Assembly (NCBI RefSeq): GCF_900114375.1
Contig: NZ_FOSV01000001.1
Location: forward strand, 238,020-302,019
Source: Methylorubrum salsuginis
Lineage (GTDB): Bacteria > Pseudomonadota > Alphaproteobacteria > Rhizobiales > Beijerinckiaceae
DNA: 64,000 nucleotides
Direction of reading: 5' to 3'
Under the pieces are notes generated by a model. It ran no database searches. It was not told the DNA's origin and saw only the letters and a program-made list of their open reading frames with translations. Numbering within the stretch: position 1 is the stretch's first letter; each line of letters starts with the position of its first letter. Both the position numbers and the translations under genes were made by a program. Below are positions 30,200-39,263 of the stretch, piece by piece.

Positions 30200-30955
30200 T
30201 CACTCCGGGATCAGCTTGCCCGTATAGACCACCGGTCCGGTCGGCTGGCCCGTGGGGGAGCCGCCGGGCGGCTCGACCGACACCGCGAGGGTGCCGCCCG
30301 CGGCAGACCCCGCTTCCGAGGGCAGGGCGAGGCGGGCCGGCTCGGTGCCGACGAGGCCGAGGGGCCGCGGCGCGGCGCCCGCGCCGATATACCAGAGTTC
30401 CAGGCTGCGGCCCGCGGGCGCGCGGGCGGCGAGGGGGCGCACCCGCACGGTGCCGCTGGCGGCATCGACGCTGACGATCAGGGCCGGCAGGTCGCCGCCG
30501 CTCGTCACCACCGCGACGGAACGTCCCCCCGGCGGGGGCACCGGCCGCAGGGGCCCGGCCAGCACCAGGGCAAGGCCGGCGGCGGCGAGCCCCGCCGCGC
30601 CTGCCGCCGCCGCGGTCGCACGGCGCCAGAACCGAACCTGCCGGGTGAGGGCGCGCAGGCTCTCCCCAGCGGCGGCCAGACGCGCATCGTGCTGGGGAGC
30701 GCCCTCCCGCCCCGCCCCGCCCGACGGCAGCGCCGCAGCGATGCGGCCCCACAGCGCCGGACCGGGCCGGACCGCCGGCACCGCCCGCGCCAGGGGGGAA
30801 AGCCGCCGCTCCCAGCCGCGCAAAGCCGCCTCGGTCGCCGGATCGAGCGTCCGTTCCAGCTCGAACGCCGCCCGCTCACCGGCATCGAGCGTGCCGAGCA
30901 CGTACTCGGCGGCGCGCAGATCGCGCAGGCCCTCGTCGTCCCGGCCGCCGCTCAT
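30200..30955 (-). CDS. RskA-type anti-sigma factor
   Basis: A 251-residue membrane protein: an N-terminal sigma-binding part (DLRAAEYVLGTLDAGERAAF, then WERRLSPLARAVPAV), a single transmembrane helix at about 105-125 (AAGAAGLAAAGLALVLAGPL) and a periplasmic RskA-type C-terminal domain (LWYIGAGAAPRPLGLVG, VSVEPPGGSPTGQPTGPVVYTG). It holds the partner ECF sigma factor inactive at the membrane until a signal causes release. Its ATG overlaps the sigma stop by ATGA, so the two are coupled. Confidence 0.88.
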   Translation of the reverse strand: MSGGRDDEGLRDLRAAEYVLGTLDAGERAAFELERTLDPATEAALRGWERRLSPLARAVPAVRPGPALWGRIAAALPSGGAGREGAPQHDARLAAAGESLRALTRQVRFWRRATAAAAGAAGLAAAGLALVLAGPLRPVPPPGGRSVAVVTSGGDLPALIVSVDAASGTVRVRPLAARAPAGRSLELWYIGAGAAPRPLGLVGTEPARLALPSEAGSAAGGTLAVSVEPPGGSPTGQPTGPVVYTGKLIPE

Positions 30956-31524
30956 GCTCCCGTCTCCAGGCAGGATTTCAGGGAGGCCAGGGTGCGGTGC
31001 AGCCAGGTCTTCACGGTGTTGACCGGACGGCCGTAGCGCACGGCCAGCTCTTCCCGCGACCAGCCCTCGCAATAGGCCAGCACCACGCAGTCCCGTTGGG
31101 TCGGGTCGAGCCGCGACAGGCAGGCGACCAGGGCGTCGCGGTCGAGGATCGCGTCCTCGCCGCCGCCCGGGGCGCTCAGCCGTTCCCAATACGCCTCGCC
31201 GGCTTCGCCCGACGGCATCGCGACCTCGCTTCGGCGGCGAACCCCGTCGATGGCCCGGTTGCGCGCGATGGCGCACAGCCAGGGGAGCGGCGCCCCCGCC
31301 GCGGGCGCATACGATCCGGCCGCGTGCCAGATCCGCAGGAACACGTCCTGAAGCACGTCCTCGGCCAAGCTCCGGTCGCGCTGGATACGCAGGATGAGGC
31401 CGAGAAGTTTCGCCGCCGTGCGGTCGTACAGGGCCTTGAGCGCCGCCTCGTCCCGCCCGGCGATTCTTTCGAGGAGGCCCGCGAGCACCGCATCCTCGCC
31501 GCCGTCGATGTCACGCGGCAGCAC
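30952..31524 (-). CDS. ECF-type RNA polymerase sigma factor
   Basis: A 190-residue sigma-70-family factor. Region 2: LILRIQRDRSLAEDVLQDVFLRIWHAAGSY then PLPWLCAIARNRAIDGVRR; region 4: LDPTQRDCVVLAYCEGWSREELAVRYGRPVNTVKTWLHRTLASLK. The start is GTG at 31524. Paired by overlap with an RskA-type anti-sigma factor, it is likely activated by envelope or redox stress. EcfG is unlikely: no PhyR or NepR gene is adjacent and the partner is membrane-bound. Confidence 0.9.
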   Translation of the reverse strand: MLPRDIDGGEDAVLAGLLERIAGRDEAALKALYDRTAAKLLGLILRIQRDRSLAEDVLQDVFLRIWHAAGSYAPAAGAPLPWLCAIARNRAIDGVRRRSEVAMPSGEAGEAYWERLSAPGGGEDAILDRDALVACLSRLDPTQRDCVVLAYCEGWSREELAVRYGRPVNTVKTWLHRTLASLKSCLETGA

Positions 31525-31860
31525 GGCCCGCTCCTGTCTCGGTCGGCGATGGGGGGGACATGCGGGCGGGCTCGTGCGTCCGGCGGAAACGTTGCGGGCA
31601 ATCTACCGGACGGCAACGGCCTGCGCCATCGATCCGGCCTCGTGGTCCAGCCCGAAGTGTCCCCTGCGGAGCGCCGGCCTCGAGGAGGCGTCACGTCCGC
31701 GGAGGCCGCGGCCGCGCCGGGGGCGGGCATGGACCGCGGCGATCGTGCAAACGATCCGCCGCCTGTCGGCGGCGGCGGGGCCGCCTATCTTATCCGGCAT
31801 GCCCGATGCTCTTCGAAACGTGACCGGGCAGGCTTCGGGACGTCGCGGGAGAGGGAGCGC
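31525..31860. promoter_or_regulatory. Divergent intergenic region between sigma factor and pseudo-protease genes
   Basis: These 336 bases hold no recognised gene. A perfect 8-bp hairpin, arm CCGCCGCC with TGTC loop, lies at 31756-31775; a TATCTT hexamer follows at about 31793, which may be a -10 element for the plus-strand gene. GGGAGAGGGAGCGC just before 31861 is the ribosome-binding site. Confidence 0.35.
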
Positions 31861-32835
31861 ATGGCCGCGCACGGCGAATTCAGGATCCCGGCCGCCCAGC
31901 AGCCGAAATCGGGCGACTACGCCTACGATCTCGAACGGGCGCTGACCTCGGTGGTCTCCCTGTCCTCCCGCGCGCCCGCGGAGGCCTTCACCGCCGAGAC
32001 GCTCGGAACCGAGCGGGCCGGCAACGGCGTGGTGATCCGCGAGGACGGCCTCGTGCTGACCATCGGCTATCTCGTGATCGAGGCCGAGAGCGTCTGGCTC
32101 ACCACCCATGACGGGCGCTTCGTGCCCGCCCATGTCGTCGGCTACGATGCGGTGACCGGCTTCGGCCTCGTCCAGGCGCTGGGCGATCTCGGCCTGCCCG
32201 CCTTGCGGCTCGGAAGCTCGGATGCCCTGCGGATCGGCGACCGGGCCGTGATCGCGGGGGCGGGCGGGCGCGGGCACAGCCTCGCGGTCGAGCTGGTCGG
32301 ACGCCAGGAATTCGCGGGCTACTGGGAGTACGTCCTCGACGAGGCCTTGTTCACCGCACCCTCCCACCCGCATTGGGGCGGCACCGCCCTGATCGGGCCG
32401 GACGGCGAATTGGTCGGCATCGGCTCGCTTCAGCTCCAGCAGGGCGGCAGCGCGGGGGCGCGGGCGATCAACATGGTCGTGCCGATCGAGCTGCTGCCGC
32501 CGATCCTCGCCGACCTCGAGGCCCGCGGCCGGGCCGACCGACCGCCCCGGCCCTGGCTCGGCCTCTACGCCACCGAGACCGAGGACGGCGTCGTCGTGAT
32601 GGGCCTGACCGACGGGGGCCCGGCGGAGGTCGCCGACCTGCGCCCCGGCGACGTGCTGGCGGAGGTGGCGGGCGAGCCGGTGGCGGATCTGGCCGGCTTC
32701 TTCCGGCAGGTCTGGGCGCTCGGCGAGGCCGGCGTGCGCGTGCCGCTGACGATCGGCCGCGACGGCCGTCCCCTGCGCCTGTCGCTGACCTCGGTCGATC
32801 GCGATCGCTTCCTCGTAGGGCCCAAGCTGCATTGA
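31861..32835 (+). CDS. DegP/HtrA-like protein lacking the catalytic triad (pseudoprotease)
   Basis: A 324-residue protein aligned by eye with HtrA proteases: trypsin-like domain (about 45-215) and one PDZ domain (about 228-315, WLGLYATETEDGVVVMGLTD then LRPGDVLAEVAGEPVADLAGF). All three catalytic positions differ: His becomes Tyr70 (LTIGYLV for TNNHVV), Asp becomes Gly100 (VTGFGLVQ), Ser becomes Trp172 (PHWGGTAL for GNSGGAL). No signal peptide is visible, so it is probably cytoplasmic. It is likely a binding or scaffold protein, not a protease. It is divergent from the sigma/anti-sigma pair. Confidence 0.8.
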   Translation: MAAHGEFRIPAAQQPKSGDYAYDLERALTSVVSLSSRAPAEAFTAETLGTERAGNGVVIREDGLVLTIGYLVIEAESVWLTTHDGRFVPAHVVGYDAVTGFGLVQALGDLGLPALRLGSSDALRIGDRAVIAGAGGRGHSLAVELVGRQEFAGYWEYVLDEALFTAPSHPHWGGTALIGPDGELVGIGSLQLQQGGSAGARAINMVVPIELLPPILADLEARGRADRPPRPWLGLYATETEDGVVVMGLTDGGPAEVADLRPGDVLAEVAGEPVADLAGFFRQVWALGEAGVRVPLTIGRDGRPLRLSLTSVDRDRFLVGPKLH

Positions 32836-32841
32836 TGCGGG

Positions 32842-32884
32842 GCCGATACGGTCCCCGCTTGATTCGAGCGGGGACCGTATCGGC
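32842..32884. terminator. Perfect 18-bp hairpin after the pseudoprotease gene
   Basis: The arm GCCGATACGGTCCCCGCT (32842-32859), a seven-base loop, then the exact complement (32867-32884). It starts seven bases after the stop codon. No T-tract; the stem alone is very stable. Confidence 0.7.
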
Positions 32885-33108
32885 AAGCCCGCGCGGCCCT
32901 TGAGCGAAGCCTAGATCCGCCATCCCGAAGGGATCGACCGGATTGGGTATGAGCGGTTGCGCCGCACGTCACGAAGGCATGTACGGCGCCTGCTTCGCTT
33001 GCATCCATGTTACGAGGGTTTACACTCGTTTCATCGTAGGCAGGGATATCCCGGGCGCCAGCGGCTGAGAGACCTCGCGCTCCCGCCTGAACGGACACGG
33101 AGCTGGTC

Positions 33109-33333
33109 TTGCCTCTCTTCGTCGGCCCGCCGATCTGCCCAGAGCTCCCCGCCGCCTACCGCGTGCTCATTCTGAGCGCGAGCGGACACATCCTCCTGAA
33201 CGAGCCGATCGCGGCCGCCGACGACGGCGAAGCGGTGGTGCTGGCGCGCCGCCGATCCGGCGCGGCCACCGTCGAATTGTGGGACGGCGTGCGCTTCATG
33301 GAGCATTTTCCGCCTTTGCCGACCGCGACCTGA
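33109..33333 (+). CDS. Small hypothetical protein
   Basis: A 74-residue protein beginning PLFVGPPICPELPAAYRVLI, with a beta-rich middle (HILLNEPIAAADDGEAVVLARR) and an acidic-aromatic end. The start is TTG at 33109 with GGAG six bases ahead. No family recognised. The gap of 224 bases upstream to the hairpin at 32842-32884 holds nothing else recognisable. Confidence 0.45.
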   Translation: MPLFVGPPICPELPAAYRVLILSASGHILLNEPIAAADDGEAVVLARRRSGAATVELWDGVRFMEHFPPLPTAT

Positions 33334-33349
33334 TCCCATCGGGTCGAGA

Positions 33350-33390
33350 GCATCGGCCCGAAGGGCGGAAACCGGCTTTGGGAAAAGAGC
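33350..33390. repeat. Degenerate copy of the GCATCG...CCGAA palindromic repeat
   Basis: It reads GCATCGGCCCGAAGGGCGG, then AAACCGGCTTTGGG. It shares the order GCATCG, CCGAA, GGCGGAAACC with the copies at 61781 and 63040. It lies between the convergent 74-residue and Hint genes and could act as a weak terminator. Confidence 0.5.
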
Positions 33391-33405
33391 CGTTGCCGGC
33401 GCGCC

Positions 33406-34674
33406 TCATTGCGGGCGTCGGAACCCGGCGAGATCGACCACCCCGGCGGCCTCCCGCGGGCCGATCCAGCGGGGCAGGGGTGGGCAGGACAGGGTGATCC
33501 GCAGGAACACCACCGTGCCGCGGCACCCCTCCCAAAGGGCGGCCGGCAGCACGGCGCCGCCATCGGTCCAGCGCCAGCGCGCCCCGTTGTCGTCTCCCCC
33601 CTGCCCGTCGAGCGGATGGAAGCCGGTCTCCAGCCGGGGATCGTCGAGGGCGATCCGGCGCAGGCCGGTCAGGCCGTCGTCGATGCTGAGTTCGGCCACC
33701 GCCACGCCGAGCTGCCGTTCGTCTGTGGAGCCCGGCAGGACGTGGGCCGCGATGCTGGCGTCGCTGACGAGGCGCACGTCGCGCGCCTCCGTCGGCAGCA
33801 CGAAGCGGACGACGAGTCCGTTGACGTCCGGCTGGATCGTCCGTCCGTCGGCGACGAGGTGCAGCCCCGCCAGCGACGCCTCCGACAGGTGCCAGCCCAG
33901 GCTCCGGGCGCGGTCCGCGAGCCGGGTGCGCAGCACCTCGATCATCACGCCCTCCTCGTGGATCGGGCGGCAGGCACCGGTCGCCGCCAGCCGGATCGCG
34001 GCTTCCGATGGGGAGACGTGGCCCTCCCCGGCCGCGGTGAAGAGGCGGCGATGGCCGGTGTCGCGGCAGCTCTCGGCGGGCTGGCCCTCGGCCAGGAGGA
34101 TGTCGTGGCCGCCGAGTTCCACGTGCCAGTAGGTGACGCTCTCCAGGGCGATCCGGGCGAGCGTCGTGCCGTTGACGAGGCGGGCGGCCGGGATCAGCAC
34201 CTCGCCGAGCACGTCGAGGCAGAGGCCGTGGCCGGGCGAGACGAGGAGGTCGCGCTCCGGGCGGCCCTCGCCGAAGGCATGGGCCGCGATGCGCACCGGC
34301 TGCCGATCGGTCCGGCCGTGGCAGGAGACCGTGCGCTGGCCGATCCAGCGGATCGGGCGCCGGACGCCCCCGGCGGTCACGAGGACGGTGCCGACGCTCA
34401 GGGACTCGACCGCCGCCGGACCGTCCGCGGTCGCGAGATGCGTGCCGGCGACGAAGCCGCCGAACGCACCGGCCGGCACGTCTTCGGCGACCTTCACGGC
34501 CTCGGCGACCGGCGCATCGTCGGCGACCGGTGCGGCCTCCGTGGCCGCGGGCTGACCCTCCCCCTCGCCCGCCCTCGACGGCCCGTCGCCTTCCGGGCGG
34601 GGCTCGGTGGCGCCGCCCCGGTCCGTCTCGGCGCCCGCGTCGGCGGGGGAATGGGGATGGGGATCGTCCGACAT
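33406..34674 (-). CDS. Hint-domain (hedgehog/intein-type) protein
   Basis: A 422-residue protein: an acidic, Pro/Ala/Glu-rich first ~75 residues, then a Hint_2-type domain starting FVAGTHLATADGPAAVESLSVGTVLVTAGG with RRPIRWIGQR and the late block RLVNGTTLARIALESVTYWHVELGGHDILLAEG. The C-terminal ~170 residues are beta-rich and unassigned. The first residue of classical splicing domains (Cys) is replaced here (AGT), so autocleavage is doubtful. In alphaproteobacteria such proteins are often large secreted or surface proteins. The ATG at 34674 was chosen because the acidic start follows it; the longer open frame is antisense to trmFO. Confidence 0.75.
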   Translation of the reverse strand: MSDDPHPHSPADAGAETDRGGATEPRPEGDGPSRAGEGEGQPAATEAAPVADDAPVAEAVKVAEDVPAGAFGGFVAGTHLATADGPAAVESLSVGTVLVTAGGVRRPIRWIGQRTVSCHGRTDRQPVRIAAHAFGEGRPERDLLVSPGHGLCLDVLGEVLIPAARLVNGTTLARIALESVTYWHVELGGHDILLAEGQPAESCRDTGHRRLFTAAGEGHVSPSEAAIRLAATGACRPIHEEGVMIEVLRTRLADRARSLGWHLSEASLAGLHLVADGRTIQPDVNGLVVRFVLPTEARDVRLVSDASIAAHVLPGSTDERQLGVAVAELSIDDGLTGLRRIALDDPRLETGFHPLDGQGGDDNGARWRWTDGGAVLPAALWEGCRGTVVFLRITLSCPPLPRWIGPREAAGVVDLAGFRRPQ

Positions 34675-34881
34675 GATGCGGTCCCGACGCTGCCCGGCGC
34701 CTCGCCGGACCGTGACGAACAGCGATGACGCCGCCGGCCCGCCCTGACAAGGCACGGGTGCGATCGCCGTGGCGATTCCGCCGCCGCGCAGGCTTCGGGC
34801 AACGCCTATGCGGCCCCCGCGTCGAGCGCGTGGGGCATCGGCCGCATTGATCGCGGGCGCGCGAAATCCTATCCCGTCGCG

Positions 34882-36309
34882 ATGACGGATCCGATTCATA
34901 TCGTCGGCGGCGGGCTCGCCGGCTCCGAGGCCGCGTGGCAGATCGTGCAGGGCGGCGGGCGCGTGGTGCTGCACGAGATGCGGCCGCAGCGCGCCACCGA
35001 GGCCCACCAGACCGACGGGCTGGCCGAGCTGGTCTGCTCGAACTCGTTCCGCTCGGACGACGCCAACGGCAACGCGGTGGGCCTGCTGCATCAGGAGATG
35101 CGGCGCCTGAACTCGCTGATCATGCGCGCGGCCGACGCCCACCAAGTGCCCGCGGGCGGGGCGCTCGCGGTCGACCGCGATGCCTTCTCGCAGGCCGTCA
35201 CGGCGGCGCTCGAAGCGCATCCGAACGTCGAGATCGTCCGCGAAGAGGTCGCCGGCCTGCCGCCCGAGGAATGGGGCCCGACCATCCTGGCCACCGGCCC
35301 CCTCACCTCCCCGGCCCTCGCCGAGGCGGTCGCCGCGCTCACCGGCAAGGACTCGCTCGCCTTCTTCGACGCCATCGCCCCGATCGTCCATCGCGACTCG
35401 ATCGACATGGGCAAGGCGTGGTTCCAGTCGCGCTACGACAAGGCCGGGCCGGGCGGCACCGGGGCCGATTATCTCAACTGCCCGATGGACCGGGCCCAGT
35501 ACGACGCCTTCATCGCCGCCCTGATCGCGGGCGAAAAGACCTCGTTCAAGGAATGGGAGGCCACGACCCCCTATTTCGACGGCTGCCTGCCGATCGAGGT
35601 GATGGCCGAGCGCGGCCCCGAGACCCTGCGCCACGGCCCGATGAAGCCGGTGGGGCTCACCAACCCGCACGACCCGACGGTCAAGCCCTGCGCCATCGTC
35701 CAGCTGCGCCAGGACAACGCGCTCGGCACGCTGTTCAACATGGTGGGCTTCCAGACCAAGCTGCGCCACGCCGAGCAGATCCGCGTCTTCCGCACGATTC
35801 CGGGGCTGGAGAACGCCGAGTTCGCCCGCCTCGGGGGCTTGCACCGCAACACCTATCTGGATTCCCCGCGCCTGCTCGACGCGACCCTGCGGCTGAAGGC
35901 GCGGCCGTCCTTGCGCTTCGCCGGCCAGATCACCGGCTGCGAGGGTTATGTCGAGAGCGCCGCGGTCGGGCTGATGGCGGGCCGCTACGCGCTGGCAGAC
36001 GCCGCGGGGGAGACCCTCGCCCCCCTGCCCCCGACGACGGCGCTCGGCGCGCTGATCGCCCACATCACCGGCGGTCATGTCGAGGCGGGCGCGGAGGCGG
36101 AAGCCAACGCGCCGCGCTCGTTCCAGCCGATGAACGTCAATTTCGGCCTGTTTCCGCCGCTGGAGCGGATGCCGCGCAACGAAACGGGCAAGCGCCTGCG
36201 CGGCCCCGAGAAGGCGGCGCTCAAGAAGCGGGCGCTCACCGACCGGGCGCGGGCTGCCCTCGCCGCCTGGCTCGGCGAGGGCGAGACGCCCTTGCGGGCG
36301 GCGGAGTAA
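34882..36309 (+). CDS. trmFO: Methylenetetrahydrofolate--tRNA-(uracil-5-)-methyltransferase TrmFO
   Basis: A 475-residue flavoenzyme making m5U54 in the tRNA T-loop with methylene-THF as carbon donor. Seen: FAD-binding [19 protein letters not shown] at the start, [23 protein letters not shown] and [27 protein letters not shown] (the two conserved cysteines), [19 protein letters not shown], and [13 protein letters not shown]. Length and motifs match the bacterial family. A 14-bp-stem hairpin follows. Confidence 0.94.
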   Translation: MTDPIHIVGGGLAGSEAAWQIVQGGGRVVLHEMRPQRATEAHQTDGLAELVCSNSFRSDDANGNAVGLLHQEMRRLNSLIMRAADAHQVPAGGALAVDRDAFSQAVTAALEAHPNVEIVREEVAGLPPEEWGPTILATGPLTSPALAEAVAALTGKDSLAFFDAIAPIVHRDSIDMGKAWFQSRYDKAGPGGTGADYLNCPMDRAQYDAFIAALIAGEKTSFKEWEATTPYFDGCLPIEVMAERGPETLRHGPMKPVGLTNPHDPTVKPCAIVQLRQDNALGTLFNMVGFQTKLRHAEQIRVFRTIPGLENAEFARLGGLHRNTYLDSPRLLDATLRLKARPSLRFAGQITGCEGYVESAAVGLMAGRYALADAAGETLAPLPPTTALGALIAHITGGHVEAGAEAEANAPRSFQPMNVNFGLFPPLERMPRNETGKRLRGPEKAALKKRALTDRARAALAAWLGEGETPLRAAE

Positions 36310-36311
36310 GT

Positions 36312-36386
36312 GTCTCTCACAAAACTCCCCCTGCGCCGTCGCGCCCGGAGAGGACACCGGCTGTGAACGGGAGTTTTGTGAGGCAC
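36312..36386. terminator. Long-loop hairpin between trmFO and a convergent small gene
   Basis: CTCACAAAACTCCC (36316-36329) and its exact complement (36369-36382) enclose about 39 bases. It sits three bases after the trmFO stop and 15 bases from the stop of the minus-strand small gene, so it may serve both as terminator or as an mRNA 3' stabiliser. Confidence 0.55.
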
Positions 36387-36400
36387 TCTAAGCCCGGCGC

Positions 36401-36592
36401 TCAGGCGGGCTTGTCGGCGTCGCCGGATTTTTCGGGCTTCGGGTCCTTCGACGGGTCGGGGTTGTCCTGCGGGCGCATCGTCGCCCCCAAGGTGCCCTTG
36501 CCCGGATGGCCGGTCTGCTCGTCGATATTGCCGAGCGCGCCGCCTTCCTGCGTCTTGCTGTCCTGCGTGCCCGGCTTCTCCGGCTTCCTCAC
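36401..36592 (-). CDS. Small hydrophilic hypothetical protein
   Basis: A 63-residue, Pro/Lys/Asp/Gly-rich protein beginning RKPEKPGTQDSKTQEGG; probably disordered. The start is GTG at 36592 with a perfect AGGAGG five bases ahead, the best evidence that it is real. A TATATA hexamer about 25 bases upstream of the start may belong to its promoter. The function is unknown; such small hydrophilic proteins are common among stress-induced genes in this group (inference). Confidence 0.6.
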   Translation of the reverse strand: MRKPEKPGTQDSKTQEGGALGNIDEQTGHPGKGTLGATMRPQDNPDPSKDPKPEKSGDADKPA

Positions 36593-36711
36593 GGCGGCCT
36601 CCTGTCTTGGGAGGCGGATATATAGTTCGTGATCCGGCCGCTTCGAGCTGCGTCCGGATGCCGTACCTGAATGATGATGCAGGTGCGGCCTCAGCCGCCC
36701 CTGCCCGCCCC

Positions 36712-38838
36712 TCAGAACCGCCCGGCCAGCGTCAGCCGCACGGCGGTGGGCTCGACGGGGTGGAAGTGGCGGTCGTCCCGCGCCTCGCCGCCGGCGAACG
36801 GCCGCGACTCGTAGAAGTAGGTGATCTGGTCGGCCTTGGCGTTCGTGAGATTCAGGACGTCGAGGGACAGGCTGATGCCGCTCGCGAAGGTGTAGCCGAT
36901 CCGGCCGTTGAGGAGCGCGGTCGCCTTCGAGCGCTCCGAATTATCCTCGACGAGCGGTCGCGGGCCGAAATAGCGGAAGCGCAGGGAGCCGAACCAGCCC
37001 TCCCCTTCGCCGAAGCTGATCCCGGCCGAGGCGATGGTGGTCGGCGCGTCGGGCACGCGCCCGCCCGCCGGGTCGCGGTCGGAAAAGCGGGCATTCGTCA
37101 CCGTCAGGTCGCCCTCCAGCTGGAGCCAGGGGGTGAGCGCGTAGCGGTTGGTCCATTCGACGCCGAAGCGGCGGGTCGGGCGGCTCGGTTCGGTGGTGCC
37201 GGCATCGCCTACGAACAGGTTCTCGGAGGCAAAATCGAGCCGGAACAGGGCGAGCGCCGTCTCCAATCCGGCAATGGAACGGTTGCGGACGCCGACCTCG
37301 GTGCCGGTCGAGGGCACGAGGAAGGGCGCGCGCACCACGGGGGCAAGCGTGTCCGAGGCTTCGACGGTCGCGGTCACGCCGCGCACGTCGTTCGAGTGGA
37401 AGCCGCCGCCGTAGTTCAGGTAGAATTCGGTGTCGGCCCACGGTCCGAGCACGAGGCCGAGCTTCGGGTTGACGATGCCGTCGCGGGCGCGCCCCGAATT
37501 GGCCGGCGTGTCGGAGCGGACATCGGCGTAGTAGCCGTCGGCGCGGAAGCCCACGCTGGTGCGCAGCCAGTCGGTCCAGCGCACCCGGTTCTCGACGTAG
37601 AACGCCGCGCTCGTCTCCAGCACTTGATCGTCGATGACGGCCCGGCGGAACTGCCGCCGCGTGGTGTCGAACAGGCCGACCCGCATCGCGTCGGTGCGGG
37701 TCTGGAGGCCGACCTCGTTCTCCATCGGCATCCCGAACAGGTCGCCGGGGACGGTGTGGCTGACCTCCGCCCCGCCGAGCACCCGGTCGTCGAGCTGGCG
37801 AAACTGGTCGCCCGTCGTCACGCTGTCGAAGTTGAGGAAATAGGTGAAGTTGTTCCACAGATTCATCCGGTAGCGGATGAGGTAGGCGTTGGCTCTCGTG
37901 GTCCCGGCCTCGCCCGTGTGGCTCCAGCGGCCCGACAGCGAGAAGCGGCCGGTGTCGCCGCCGTCGGATGGATCGAGGCTGCCGAAGCGGCCGATCAGGC
38001 CCTCCGCCACCGCGCGCTCGGGGATCTGGTTGGTGGCGTTCCACTTCGCCCAATAGGCCATGCCGGTGACGGAGAAGCCGTCGAGGGCCGTGCCCTGGCT
38101 GTAGCGCACCACGCCGTTGAGTTTCTTCAGGCGGTCCGGCACGTCCCACGGGCCGTCATAAGTCTGCGCCTCGCCCGCCACGAGGAGGTTGCCTTCGCCC
38201 AGCGGCGCGGAGCCGATGGTGAGCGCGCGCCGGTAGCCGAACGAGCCGATCGAGGTCAGCGCGACGGTCTTGGCCACCGTGTCGAGGTAATCGATCCGCA
38301 CCGAGCCGGCGGAGGCGAAGTCGCCGTCGCGCACGAAGTAGGGGCCCTTGTGGAACTCCACTGCGCCGACGAGTTCGGGGATCAGGAAGTTGAGGTCGGC
38401 ATAGCCCTGGCCGTGGGCGTGGGTGCGCAGGTTGACCGGCATGCCGTCCACGAACAGGGCGATGTCGGTACCGTGGTCGAGGTTGAACCCGCGCAGGAAG
38501 AACTGGTTGGCCTTCCCCTCCCCCGAATGCTGGGTGACGATGAGGCCGGGCACCGCTTCCAGCACCTCGCCGGGGCGGGTGACGGGCCGGGCGTTGACCT
38601 GCGCGCCGGAGACGATCCCGCCGCTGGCCGACGCCACCGGGGCAAGCGCGCCGCCGATTCCGGTGACGCCGCCGACGTAACCGGCGCTGGCCGAGAAGGT
38701 CGTGGGGGCCGGCTGCGCCTCGCCCGCGACGGAGAGTTCATCGAGGGTGACGGCCTCCTGCGCGCTCGCAGGGAGGGGCAGCAGCGCGACGGCGAGCGCC
38801 GCCAGACGGAGGGCGGTCGGGGAACGGGAATCGGACAC
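36712..38838 (-). CDS. TonB-dependent outer-membrane receptor
   Basis: A 708-residue receptor: signal peptide (LRLAALAVALLPLPASAQ), plug domain with RPGEVLEAVPGLIVTQHSGEGKANQFFLRGFNLDHGTDIALFVDGMPVN, a His-containing loop NLRTHAHGQGYADLNFLIPELV, and a 22-strand barrel ending in LTLAGRF (terminal Phe). It is transcribed behind a cobalamin riboswitch, which points to uptake of cobalamin, a corrinoid or cobalt rather than siderophores; the classical BtuB sequence is not obvious. It sits downstream of the HupE/UreJ nickel-cobalt permease gene. The start is GTG at 38838. Confidence 0.88.
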   Translation of the reverse strand: MSDSRSPTALRLAALAVALLPLPASAQEAVTLDELSVAGEAQPAPTTFSASAGYVGGVTGIGGALAPVASASGGIVSGAQVNARPVTRPGEVLEAVPGLIVTQHSGEGKANQFFLRGFNLDHGTDIALFVDGMPVNLRTHAHGQGYADLNFLIPELVGAVEFHKGPYFVRDGDFASAGSVRIDYLDTVAKTVALTSIGSFGYRRALTIGSAPLGEGNLLVAGEAQTYDGPWDVPDRLKKLNGVVRYSQGTALDGFSVTGMAYWAKWNATNQIPERAVAEGLIGRFGSLDPSDGGDTGRFSLSGRWSHTGEAGTTRANAYLIRYRMNLWNNFTYFLNFDSVTTGDQFRQLDDRVLGGAEVSHTVPGDLFGMPMENEVGLQTRTDAMRVGLFDTTRRQFRRAVIDDQVLETSAAFYVENRVRWTDWLRTSVGFRADGYYADVRSDTPANSGRARDGIVNPKLGLVLGPWADTEFYLNYGGGFHSNDVRGVTATVEASDTLAPVVRAPFLVPSTGTEVGVRNRSIAGLETALALFRLDFASENLFVGDAGTTEPSRPTRRFGVEWTNRYALTPWLQLEGDLTVTNARFSDRDPAGGRVPDAPTTIASAGISFGEGEGWFGSLRFRYFGPRPLVEDNSERSKATALLNGRIGYTFASGISLSLDVLNLTNAKADQITYFYESRPFAGGEARDDRHFHPVEPTAVRLTLAGRF

Positions 38839-38975
38839 GGGCAGGAGGCCTCGGGCAACGGCAGTGGCACGTCACCGCGAACGAGGCCGCGGACAGGCAT
38901 CGACCCGCGCGGGATCGCTGCCGCCCCCGGCAACCCATCGGTGCACCCCGCCCGACGCGCCTCGCGTGTGACCAC

Positions 38976-39165
38976 GGCTGACGGCAGGTCTCCTGGCTCG
39001 CGGGTCAGCGCCCTCTCACCGTCTTCCCGGATGCGGCGCATCCAGTGACTTAAGGTGGCGGAAGGCTCGCCGCTTACAGTTGCGGGGGCAGCCGCGGCAT
39101 CGGGCTTGCGCCCTCACCGCGTTCCCTTTTGATCCCCGAGGGGAACCGTCACGCTTGCGTTAGCA
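38976..39165 (-). promoter_or_regulatory. Cobalamin (AdoCbl) riboswitch
   Basis: On the minus strand the conserved order is present: GGGAACGCGGTG near 39117, then GGCGCAAGCCCGATGCCGCG, the core CCCGCAACTGTAAGCGG (about 39068-39085), a short GCCACC/GTCACTGG segment, CCGGGAAGACGGTG, and the B12 box AGCCAGGAGACCTGCC (38983-38998). It ends about 140 bases before the TonB receptor start and so should repress it when adenosylcobalamin is plentiful. The outer limits are approximate. Confidence 0.92.
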
Positions 39166-39263
39166 CGGCGCCCGCCCGCATCGTCAACGTGCCGCACCGA
39201 GCCGCTGCCGCGATCCGTCAGGGTTGTGTCGTGCCTGCGACACCCGGAGCGTCACTCGGAGCG

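Noticed and set aside
36607..39048. An 813-residue plus-strand open frame opposite the TonB receptor and riboswitch.
   Set aside because: It crosses the conserved riboswitch and is antisense to the receptor; no homology signature.
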